The notes under the pieces: model-generated
What the model saw: only the letters and a program-made list of their open reading frames with translations
Told to the model about the DNA's origin: nothing
Databases searched by the model: none
Program-made: the position numbers and the translations under genes
Source: Campanula takesimana
Taxonomy: Eukaryota; Streptophyta; Magnoliopsida; Asterales; Campanulaceae
Reading direction: 5' to 3'
DNA length: 64,000 nucleotides
NCBI GenBank assembly: GCA_026119855.1
Contig: JAOWBW010000112.1
Location: forward strand, 124,001 to 188,000
Part shown: one piece after another, positions 54,541 through 64,000 of the stretch
Position numbering within the stretch: the first letter of the stretch is position 1
Layout of the letters: each line of letters starts with the position of its first letter

Positions 54541-55912
54541 AACTGCAGAAAGCCTGGTCATTTTGCATCAAAATGCCCTACTCCAAAATTTGAGTACATG
54601 AAGAGGAATATTGCTCAAAAATTGTTTAAGCAGCGCGGAATGGTTGCTGAAGAAGACTGCACATAAAAGGAGCTCAAGACCTGGATAGAGACAGACCCTG
54701 AAGACAGTGATGATGATGACTCTGAGGACGGACTGCTCTGCTTAGTAGCAAGTGCTGATAGCGATTCAGACAATGATCCTGATATGAACACAGAGACTGC
54801 ACCAAATACAACTAAGAAGAAAGGTCCCACTATCACTGAATTGGTAGAAATGGGACATCTAACTCCAAGCAGACAGAATGGCAAGTACTTATTTGCAAGA
54901 GTAGACTTATCAAATAAATTTGCACCTGCGCCATCACGTAATCAATCTTTTGAAATTCCTTCTGAAATTGTAATAGAAAAGGATGTCTCTGCTGTTGAGC
55001 GTGAGACTATTTTTCAACAAGCTGAAAAGGTAATCAAGAAATTTAATTCTATGAAAGAAGCGAGTGGACTTATCAATTGGAGAAATTTCTCAGCTTAAGA
55101 CGGAGAAAACTGTTCTGAAATCTGAAATTACCCTCCTTAAGGAGCAAATTAAGAGCATGACTCCTCTTACTGAAATGAACCGTTTCTTAACCGATAAAAA
55201 TGTGCTATTTAAAGTAAGAAATGAAGATTTGGCTGCACAAGTTGCTGATCTCACAAAGATCACAGATGTGTGGACCAAATCTCGTGTCACTATGGATCAA
55301 ATTATAGAATCCCAAAAAGCCAGTGGAGAAAAGGAAGGCTTGAGGTTCTCAACTAGTGACGACTTTAAATGCGCCATCTTCTCTAAAAGAGAAAAGGAAT
55401 TTACACCCTAGCAAACTGTTGAAATTCCTAAAGCAAAGCGTTCTGCTTCAATGGGTAAAGGACAGGAGAAAGTCCAGAGACAAAATTTCCATTATGTCTA
55501 CCCAAAGAATCAAACTGGGAAAGCCAAGGGTAAGGCTATAGTTGAACCTGCGCATGACAACGCATATTCTGATCATGGTTGCGCTTCGACTTCGAATGCC
55601 AAAACTGCGCACAAGGGCCATGCGCATGAAAGTCATGCGCCTCAACGCCAGTTGCGCATTCTTAAGAAAATCGCACCCAAACATAAAAAGATGATGTTTG
55701 TCAAAGCTAGTTCACCTACTCCAGTAAAGAATGTTGCGCCAAAGAAAAGTAAAGAGTTTGTGAAAACCCAATCTATAAGTGGCTTACATCATTATGTTGT
55801 GTGTGATGGTTTAGGTCACAAGGCTGCAGAATGCCTTTTGCGATTTTCTCCTAATGCCAACGGAAGTAAAAATCCTAAGGTCAGACAGGAGTGGGTTGTC
55901 AAAAGTTTCTAA
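54541..55912 (+). pseudogene. gag: gag of C2, 3' part
   Basis: Resumes inside the zinc knuckle split by G2 (NCRKPGHFASKC). A stop occurs at about 54664, a frame change near 55070 (54784-55098 to 55064-55411) and a TAG near 55409 where C1 has Gln; the last frame (55451-55912) is open. Coiled-coil region LKTEKTVLKSEITLLKEQI matches C1. The second knuckle reads YVVCDGLGHKAAEC: its first Cys is Tyr, where C1 keeps CSIC. Ends EWVVKSF. Confidence 0.82.
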
Positions 55913-55949
55913 CTCTAGGACCCAAGAATAAAGGGGACCTGCGTTTTTA

Positions 55950-58900
55950 ATGTCTATCTTTCAGGTCTTCTGCTTCACTGCACACTCTTCCCAAGCTAAA
56001 GCGCATATATGGTATCTCGACAGTGGATGTTATAGACCCATGACTGGAGATGCTAATGCTCTTGAAGATGTGCATGAAGGTAGAGGTCCCTCAGTGACTT
56101 TTGGGGACAACAACAAAGGGCACATAGTTAGATATGGAAGAATCAGAAAAGATAAAGTATGCATAGAAAAGGTCGCGCTCGTAGAAGGCCTCAAGCAAAA
56201 CCTACTCTACATATCACAATTCTGCGATAAAGGTCTCGAATGCCACTTCACTGCAATGCACTGCTATATCAAAGTTGGCATATCCGGGTTAACTTTGCTC
56301 ACAGGGACTCGTAAGACAAATGTTTACATTATTGATCTTACTGCTATAGACTCTATCACTAATCTCTGTTTTGTAGCAAAGAATGTAAGTGAAAGCAGCT
56401 GGCTATGGCATAAGCGCTTAAGTCATTTGAACTTCAAATATTTGGCTAAGCTAGGATGGGAAAATCTTGTCAAAGGACTTCCCAAAGTAGCTGACCATCA
56501 TGATAGAAAATGCGCAGCATGCCAGCTCGGTAAACAACCTAAGCAGTATTTCTCCAGCAAGATTGCTTCCTTAACCTCCAAATGTTTACAACTTCTTCAC
56601 ATGGATTTGTTTAGACCTGTCACCACTGTGAGCATTGGAGGAAACAAATATACCTTAGTTGTGGTGGATGACTACTCAAGATATACATGGGTTGAGATGA
56701 TGATATCCAAGGATGACTGCTATGATATCTTGACTGCTCTATTTCGAAGGCTCCAAATTCAGAAGGAAGACGACATCATAAGCGTTAGATTAGACAACGG
56801 TACTGAATTCAAGAACAATGGTGTCATGCAATATTGTGATGATCATGGAATAGATCACAACTTTTCTGCTGCTGGAGTTCCGCAACAAAATGGTGTTGTG
56901 GAAAGAAAGAATCGCACGTTGATTGAGGCTGGAAAAACCATGATAGCAGAAGCAAAGCTGCCTAAGTATTTCTGGAGCGATGATGTTAACACTGCTTGCT
57001 TCACTTAGAACAGATCCCTCATCAACAAAGCCTACAACAAGACTCCATATGAGCTATGGAGAGGAAGAGCGCCCAACATTACTTTCTTCAAGATTTTTGG
57101 CTGTAAATGCTATATCCTCTACAATGGCAAAGATCATAGAGGTAAATTCAACGCCAAAGCAGATGAAGGTATTTTTGTTGGGTATGCCAAGCATTCTAAA
57201 GATTTTCGTGTTTTTAATAGAACTACTCTAGTAATTGTAGAATCTGTACATGTTACTTTTGATGAACATTCTCTCCTTGAGCCACATTTGGCTCCAAATG
57301 ATTCTGATAATTCTGCTGAGAATGATGAGATAGGTACGCAGCCACAAACTGCACCTGCGCAGAATGATAATCAAGAAAATCACAATCAGAATCAAACAAG
57401 TCCATCTCATGCGCCAACTCCGGATGCTGCGCCAGAAGTGATGACTCCTGATGCGCATACACCCCCTCCTGCGCATGATGTTTCTCCACTTCAGAAAATC
57501 ACTTTTGATGATCTTGATGCCGGAGCTAATGAAGTACCCATTGAATATCTTTGTATTCCTACCACTCAACCTAACTTACCTCCTGAGGTTCGTGAAGTTA
57601 GAGATCATCCAACAACAAACATCATTGGTGATCTCAATGTAGGGGTTCGTACTAGGAGAGCATCAAACTTTGATGACGAGTATCACTCTTTTATCTCTCA
57701 AGTCGAACCAAAGAAGATTGATGATGCGCTCCAAGATTCAAGCTGGGTTACTGCTATGCAAGAAGAGCTTAACCAATTTGAGCGCTACAAGGTTTGGACT
57801 TTGGTACCCAGACCTCATGACCAAAGAGGTATTGGTACAAAATGGGTATTCAGAAACAAGATGGATGAGAATGGAAGCATCACCAGAAACAAAGCAAGGT
57901 TGGTTGCGTAAGGCTATAGGCAAGAAGAAGGAATCGACTACGATGAAACGTTTGCTCTTGTGGCAAGACTTGAAGCTATAAGAATTTTCTTAGCTTATGC
58001 GTCTCACAAGAAATTCAAGCTCTATCAAATGGGTGTGAAGAGCGCATTTCTCAATGGAGAACTCCAAGAGACGGTCTACGTAGCTCAACCACCTGGATTT
58101 GAAGATAGCAAATTTCCAAATCATGTCTTCAAGCTTCAGAAAGCTTTGTATGGACTTAAGCAAGCTCCAAGAGCATGGTACGATACTCTATCAAAATTCC
58201 TACTAGAGAAAGGCTTCAAGCACGGTAAAATCGATACAACTCTTTTTATTGCTAAGTATAATGATCATTATTTACTTGTTCAAATTTATGTCGATGATAT
58301 TATATTTGGTTCTACTAATGAGTTACTTTGTAAGCGCTTTGAAAATCTCATGAAAACCAAGTTTGAGATGAGCATGATGGGAGAACTCACATTCTTCCTC
58401 GGACTTCAAATCAAACAATTGAATGATGGCATCTTCATAAATCAAGCCAAGTACACAAGAGACTTGATCAAGAAATTTGGACTTGAGAATGCTAAAGCAT
58501 ACGAAACTCCAATGGCTACAGGCAATAAGCTTGACAAAGACTTAAAAGGTAAGAAAGTTGATCAAAATTTATATCGACGTATGATTGGCTCTCTCTTTTA
58601 TCTTACTGCAAGTAGGCCAGATATTATGTTTAGTGTTTGTGTCTGTGCGCGCTATCAAGCTGACCCTAGAGAAGCGCATTTAACTGTTGTTAAACGCATT
58701 ATTCGTTATATTTCTGTAACTGTTAACCTTGGAATTTGGTACACCAAAGATTCAAATTTCGATTTGCTAGGTTATTCAGATGCAGATTACGCAGCATGCA
58801 CAATTGATAGGAAGAGAACAAGTGGAACTTGTCATTTCCTTGGAAATCGACTTGTTGCGTGGGCAAGCAAGAAGCACGCTGCTGTGTCCATCTTCACTAC

Positions 58901-59231
58901 AGAAGCTGAATACATTGCTGCTGGAAGCTGCTGCTGCCAAATCCTATGGATGAAGCAACAACTAGTGGACTATGGAATTCATGAAGGAAATTGCCCAATT
59001 TTCTGCGATAATATGTCCACCATAGCAGTCTCCAACAATCCTGTCATGCATTCAAAGACAAAGCACATCGACATCAAATATCATTTTCTTAAAGACCACG
59101 TGGAAAAAGGAAACATTCATTTAGAGCATGTGGGCACAGACAATCAAATTGCTGATATCCTTACTAAGGCTCTTGACGCAAAGAGATTTGTCTTCTTGAG
59201 AGGAGAAATGGGTATGTTTGAACTCAGCTAA
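55950..59231 (+). pseudogene. pol: pol of C2 (protease, integrase, RT, RNase H) with two stops
   Basis: One frame throughout, 1094 codons, aligned with C1 pol. Stops at 57006-57008 (TAG) and 57909-57911 (TAA), both where C1 has Gln. The protease motif reads DSGCYRPMTG instead of DSGCSRHMTG. Integrase keeps HMDLF and GVVERKNRTL; the second catalytic Asp is in RLDNG where C1 has RSDNG. The linker is rich in TGCGC words. RT has YVDDIIFGS, RNase H has YSDADYAAC and ends MGMFELS. Starts, like C1, at ATGTCTATCTTTCAG, 37 nt after gag. Confidence 0.9.
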
Positions 59232-60122
59232 CTTGCCCATATAATTTGTTATTACTAATATCTTGTGTTTTCTTGATAAGTATTTGTTGGTAGTGGTGCC
59301 CTAGGCACGTTTAATAAACGTTGTAATTGTTATCATTTATTTCATATCAATAAAGAGATGTTTTGATTATTATTGTTGTTCATGTTTACTTATAATAATC
59401 CCCGTCCCTAGTACTTGTTAAGCACTAGTATAAATGCTAAATGGTCATGGGATGATCATGTTAGATTTATGGGTACTTGTTTGGAACAAGGTACTGGACA
59501 TGACCCGCTCTATGAGATTTATGTCATGGTCTATGTCGTACATATATATCATATTAGTTATGTCATTTGAATCCTTAGACATGAAGTTATTATAGTCTTC
59601 CACTTGATGAACATTATGTTTGACATATTCAAACGCTACTTTTAACCGAGTAGTTATAAAGGGTATGATTGGCATAATCGGAATCCCGTTGGGAAGAATA
59701 ATAAGCTAAATGGATTTATCCCTCCTCGGAGAGATGTCAAGCTTGGGCCACTCGTAGGAATGATGTTGATGAAATGTTCGGCCGGACTCAGATGAATTGA
59801 TTGGATCAATGTCATTTGGATTATCAACATATTCGGAATCGAGAAAGTATTGAACAAAACAAGTTGACTGTTTGACCATGACTTGTGTTCAATGACATCG
59901 TGGACAAAGGGATTGTGACATATTCTAAGAGGAATGCGAACTTGTATCTAGTTATACTATTTGGGTAGGTATGACGGTTTGCTAGAACCTAATCATATCT
60001 TATGGTTTCATGTTTGAATCCATTGCCAACTTAGTATAATCCTAGAGGGTCACACACAATAGAACGAATCTTTAAAAGGACTAAATTGGAATTTTGGAAA
60101 TTCTGGACATTCTGAAGAGTGG

Positions 60123-60225
60123 GCGACCGCACAGTATTGACTGGGCGGCCGCACACTTAGGACAGTTTTGTACCAGTTTTGCTTCAGATAGTTGTGCGAC
60201 CGCACAGATGATTTTGGGCGGCCGC
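60123..60225. repeat. 22-bp phased GCGRCCGC array in LTR C
   Basis: GCGACCGC at 60123 and GCGGCCGC at 60145 are 22 bp apart; GCGACCGC at 60196 and GCGGCCGC at 60218 are again 22 bp apart. Each is followed by ACA. The array ends about 100 bp upstream of the TATA box, the place where LTR B has its GGTCGGGC array. Confidence 0.85.
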
Positions 60226-60322
60226 ACAGTACTGTCGGGTGGCAGATTCCTAATTTGATTTGGAAACGAATTTTGGAAGGATTTTGACACAAGTTTCCTA
60301 TTTGGAATAGGTCATACTTGTG

Positions 60323-60330
60323 TATAAAAG
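60323..60330 (+). promoter_or_regulatory. TATA box of solo LTR C
   Basis: TATAAAAG in ttgtgTATAAAAGacc, aligned with the TATA box of LTR B. Confidence 0.65.
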
Positions 60331-60781
60331 ACCAAATTCGGCCAGCACTCTAGGCTAATGATTTTGTGAGTCTCAAAGAGTTTGAGAGAGGGTTTATTTT
60401 GTTCTAAGACATTCTTGGTTGAAGAACAAAATAATACACAAAATAAATTCCATATAGTTCTTTTGATTGTGGAAAAGTGTTTCACAATTTGGTCTAGCAA
60501 CCAAGATCAAAGAAGCTCCTTTGATATTCGTTCGAAGTGTGGATATCGCTAGAGGGTGAAAATCATCATCTTCAAAGTTCGTGTTCAAGCTTTGTGATCG
60601 TGATCAAGTCTTCAAACATCCACCAAAGACCAAGAGAATTTGATAGCCATCAAGGGTTAGTTTATTCCTTTATTCTTATGTCGTATTTGACTTAATCATA
60701 TGAACAGATCTATGGCTTTGGGTTTCAAAATTTTAAATGCTAAATTCCGCTGCGCATGTTTGATCGAAACCCAACAGTATT

Positions 60782-61323
60782 CAAATAGGTCAAGTTTTAT
60801 GCGCCTGCGCATATGCTGCGCTATAAATTTCTGCGCATGAAACAAACAGTTGTGAGATTTAAAGAAACTGTTGCGCAATTTATGCACTGCGCATGATGTC
60901 ACATGCGCACTTTGGGTGGATCGCAGGTAAGTCTTCTATTTATTAGAAATTGCATATAGGTCCCTGACTGCAAAGTCAACGCTTAGTTGACAAGGGTACT
61001 TGTGTAATTAAAATTTTCCTTCGCCTTAATTTTTGAATTTTCTTGGGAAATTACGCTTTTGCCCCTGCGCATGTCCCATTATCATTAATACAAACTGCCA
61101 TTGATGATAGCGCCTGTTAGGATTCCTGAGAAACATTTATGAGGGAGTTAAAATGACAGTGACCTGTCTAGAACTGCTGACACACGCGCGCGTCAGGTCT
61201 GCGCACGCGCGCTCCCTATTCGGCCACGTCACTTTGCTATCGTGCGCCTCTACAGTTTTTCACCAACTCGCCGTCTTTCACCAAACCGCCCCGCTGACGT
61301 CATGCGTTCTTTTCCCTTTTGGG
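60782..61323. other. Spacer upstream of the C2 third gene, with TGCGCA words
   Basis: Non-coding. At 60797-60910 about eight TGCGC words occur (TGCGCAT, TGCGCAA, TGCGCAC), irregularly spaced; more CGCGCG words lie at 61184-61212. Corresponds to the GCGC array behind C1 pol. Confidence 0.55.
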
Positions 61324-61340
61324 TATAAAAACCAGTTGAC

Positions 61341-61379
<39 letters not shown>

Positions 61380-61533
61380 GCTCACTCTTCTCTTTAACAA
61401 AACCTCCATCTTCTCTCTCTCTGCAACTCTTCTTCAACTTCCAAAGATTTCCCTTCTCTCTCTCTTTGAATTTATTCCTTTCTCCTTCCATCCCCTCATC
61501 TCTTTCCTCCCTCGCAAACCCTAGTTCTTTATA
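61324..61533 (+). promoter_or_regulatory. Putative internal promoter of the C2 third gene
   Basis: TATAAAAA at 61324-61331, then a (CT)n tract at 61344-61377 and a pyrimidine-rich leader to the ATG at 61534. Same layout as in C1, although the sequences around it are diverged, which supports function. Confidence 0.55.
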
Positions 61534-64000
61534 ATGGCCACTCAAAAAGCAAAAGCTCAAGTAGTAATTGAGGTCTCTGACCCTGTTGAAGAAGTTCCAC
61601 CTACAGAAGCTAAGAGTGTCAACGACATGGTATAATCTCAAACCTTTGATTTTTTTTTTTGGTCTGTCCGCCATTGTTGAGTTTCGAGCTTTAAAAGCTC
61701 CCCTTCTTGATTTCTTGCTTATCTGTTAATCATTTTTCAAATCGTTAGTTGTTTCGTGTTCGTCTCTCTCTGATCTACCATTGTATGTACTTTGTTTCAT
61801 GATCAGCTGTGTTTTCATGTGATTTCTGCAATTTTTTTCGTTCGAAAACCTCCAAGGCAGTCGAACAGTTATTCTCGGTTTCTGGGCATAATGTCGTGTT
61901 TTTGGAAATTTCATTTTCATGGCTGTTTCCGTCTCTGAATTGCGGTCATTTTGATATGATTTTTGTCCATTTTGGTCAACCTTTGATTTTTGGTGTTCTT
62001 CGCGTTCATGAACAGTTCTTCCGTGTTCATCAAGACTCTTCATTTTTTTCTCTTATGCTTTGGGTCGCATAAGAATTTCTAAGTGTTTGTGTTTTTGCGC
62101 ATGCTTACTTGTTTTTGCGCATTATCATTATATTTTTTAAGTATGGAATTGCTGCGCCTACGTATATCTGCGCATGCGCATCGCTCCATGCGCAATCCTA
62201 TTCGTCTAATCTATTTCTTGTTTTTCACAGAATTCTTTCTATTTCCTACAAGGATGGGAATTGGATCTTGATGCGCTGCAAAAAGATGCGGTGGGACGCA
62301 GGCTTATTCATCTCATGGATACCTCCGGCATTTTACCTCTCTTCACTTTGGATCAGGACTTCTATATCCCTTCTCTAGTGGATGAATTATTTGAAAGCAC
62401 AGAACGTGTCAATATGACACATAAGCACACTCGAGTAAAGATTGATGTACTCCGCTCGGTTGTTCAAAATTATTCAGTGCGCATTATTCCTGCATCTCTG
62501 AAGAAGCTCTGCGGCTTCATGGTAGATGATGCGCCCGAAGTCTACTCAGAAGGTAAACAAAACAAGCTTGCGCAGAAACTGGTTGGGGAACCCACTCTTG
62601 CAAAGAAGTGGAGCGTTCATGACAGAAAGGAGTTTGGTGAGGTGATGCATCACCTGTGCACTATTATTGGTGATTTCGTCAACTGCAAGAATGGAAATAA
62701 GGGCAAGTTCATTTCCAAGCAATGGGCTTATTGCGCTGCAGTCTACAATGGAGATGCTCTGGATTGGTCTTCTGTTTTGTTTGATGAACTCTTGGATATG
62801 TCAGAGAGCTATGACAAGCGCATGGACAAGAAAGTACCCAAATACAGAACTCATTATAGGCTGCTCTCCAAGTACCTCATGAATATTTCTGAGCTGCGCA
62901 CCTTCATGCAGAAGCGTCCTGATCTCAAGGTCCCCTGCACCAAGACTTACTCCATCTCTCATCTCTACTCACTGCGCACGGAGATTGGTCGCGATGAGTA
63001 TCGCAAGATATGGAACAAGGATACCATCTCAAACAAGGAAGAATGGGTTGATAGCGATGATGATGAGGAAGCCCCCAAGGTGAAGTCCAAGAGAACTGCT
63101 ACGCAGCCTTCAAAGGCCACTGCACCTGCTGAGCTTGAAACGGCAGCTTCGCAAGCAAAATGCAAAGGTAAAGGAATTATGGATCCATCGCTAGAAAAGG
63201 TGAAAGAGATTCCCAATGTCAGATATACTGCTGGCATCAAAATTTGGTTCCCAGATATGCCAGCTCCTCCTGCTCCCAAGCCTTCCAAGAAGCGCAAGGC
63301 TCCACCTGCGCCTGCTCCCTCTCCTGTCAAGACAAAGAAAAAGTCTGCATTTACCAGACTTCCTCCTGCTGCTGTGGTTGAAGAAGACAGCGAGTCTCGT
63401 ATGGATGAGACTACTGCTGATACTAATGCTGCGGTTGATACCGCGCAGAGGGAGCAAGTTCCCGAGCCTACTAAAGGACCTACTGCTGCTCAGGAACACG
63501 CAGATAGTGATGAATGGATGGATGCTGCGTTCCCTGACACCACTTCACCTACAAAGGCCCCTGCTGCTGCAACTAATGAGGATGTTCCTCTTCGAACTCC
63601 GCGCAAGAAACAGGTTGTGCGCAGCACTGCAAAAGGTAAGCCCAAAGCTGCGGATGCACCCTCCTCTCCTGGACCAACTACCAGTGCATTCCGCCGTATA
63701 AATATTCCGGTTGGCAATACTCAACCTGGTACGTCCGTTCTTTTTTATGGACTTGACTTAGAACCAAATCTGCGCAGGCCGATGATGCTGCTACGCAGCA
63801 GACTATTCCTCCTGTTCATCCTGCTGAGGAACTCAAGGAAGGAGAGGTGCGCACAACTGATACCGACAGCAGCATCACACACTCATCCGCGCATAAGACT
63901 CCTACTGCTGACCCTATTCATCTCTCCCCCAACCAACCCTCACCTAAACACTCTCCTCCCAAAGACTCTCCTCCCCCCGCCTCCGTACAAGCTACTCCTC
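61534..64000 (+). CDS. Third gene of C2, two exons, open at window edge
   Basis: Exon 1 (61534-61629) encodes 32 residues ending SVNDM. The GT-AG intron ends at 62230, and exon 2 starts in phase 0. Exon 2 has no stop from 62231 to 64000, about 590 codons. N-terminal domain: GILPLFTLDQDFYIPSLVDELFE, then KFISKQWAYCAAVYNG and YRLLSKYLMN, aligned with C1. It then becomes Lys/Pro/Glu/Ser-rich with basic clusters (PSKKRKAPPAP, TKKKS) that could be nuclear signals. From about 63728 the current frame turns Leu-rich while another frame keeps the Pro/Ser/Thr-rich character, so an indel or a second intron (GTACGT at 63730, CGCAG at about 63777) lies there. Product unknown; no membrane segment seen in this part. 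Confidence 0.7.
61630..62230 (+). other. Intron of the C2 third gene (601 nt)
   Basis: Donor ATG|GTATAATCTCAA, acceptor TTTTTCACAG|AATTC. Same position and phase as in C1. TGCGCAT words cluster near its 3' end (62095-62190), as ATGCGCC words do in C1. Confidence 0.65.

Larger units (their letters stand above)
59285..60776 (+). mobile_element. Solo LTR C (Copia-type, 1492 bp)
   Basis: TGTTGGTAGTGG ... GAAACCCAACA with a perfect target duplication gtatt (59280-59284 and 60777-60781) and no PBS or PPT. Same family as solo LTR B and LTR A. It sits 54 bp behind C2 pol, before the promoter of the third gene. Confidence 0.92.
39116..64000 (+). mobile_element. C2: SIRE-like Copia element with two insertions, runs off window
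   Basis: 5' LTR, PBS, gag, pol and a third gene in the same order as C1. G2 is inserted in gag (41530-54535) and solo LTR C between pol and the third gene (59285-60776). Target site is gaggg (39111-39115) inside a MITE end. The 3' end lies past 64000. Proteins align with C1 throughout; C2 has more stop codons in gag and pol, so it is probably the older of the two. Confidence 0.9.

Overview
The window is plant nuclear DNA, most likely from a eudicot, made almost entirely of nested LTR retrotransposons. I see no confident single-copy host gene. Evidence: tRNA-iMet and tRNA-Asp primer sites, Ty1/Copia and Ty3/Gypsy proteins of plant-only lineages, antisense plant-mobile-domain genes, Stowaway-like MITEs, TATAAATA LTR promoters and GT-AG introns. 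Working names: A, B, C = one long-LTR family (TGTTGG...CCAACA ends); G0 = Athila-like Gypsy; G1, G2 = Tat/Ogre-like Gypsy; C1, C2 = SIRE-like Copia.

Layout. 1-2534: end of minus-strand element A (internal part, PBS, LTR). 2540-2999: remnant of an antisense plant-mobile-domain gene. 3000-8688: G0, with gag and protease but no reverse transcriptase, its 3' LTR cut short. 8689-9306: truncated LTR of another family. 9307-20873: G1 (gag, pol, two antisense genes, minisatellite, PPT, LTR start). 20874-34353: C1, complete with TSD atgat, inserted in Tat LTR sequence. 34359-37153: Tat remnants, including an internally deleted copy, split by solo LTR B (35135-36665). 37154-39115: gene-poor DNA with MITEs. 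39116-64000: C2, inserted into a MITE end, itself carrying complete G2 (41530-54535, minus strand, TSD gctac) and solo LTR C (59285-60776, TSD gtatt). C2 runs off the window.

Gene content. C1 and C2 each carry gag (capsid, zinc knuckles), pol (protease, integrase, reverse transcriptase, RNase H) and a third gene downstream. That gene has its own TATA box, a CT-rich leader, a short first exon and a phase-0 GT-AG intron in both copies. In C2 its second exon is open from 62231 to the window edge. G1 and G2 carry gag-pol with a second RNase H domain and, on the opposite strand behind pol, intact-looking or decayed accessory genes (DUF7745-like; plant mobile domain with introns).

Main discovery candidate. 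Most LTR families here carry a short CpG-rich core repeated at a fixed, family-specific spacing upstream of the LTR TATA box: GTACGG every 19 bp (A), GGTCGGGC every 22 bp (B), GCGRCCGC every 22 bp (C), GGTCGGAC every 22 bp (G0), GCGCGC every 29 bp (G2, five places), ATGCGCC every 17-18 bp (C1), ATGCGCAG every 15 bp (C2). Linkers vary while the CpG-rich cores persist, although C-to-T decay is obvious elsewhere. A, B and C share an LTR backbone but have different cores at the same place. This resembles the family-specific motif clusters read by transposon anti-silencing proteins (VANC of Arabidopsis VANDAL elements); the third gene of C1/C2 and the antisense genes of G1/G2 are candidate readers. 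That link is inference.

Limits: everything was read by eye; domain names rest on motif recognition, not searches; spacings were counted from the printed coordinates.
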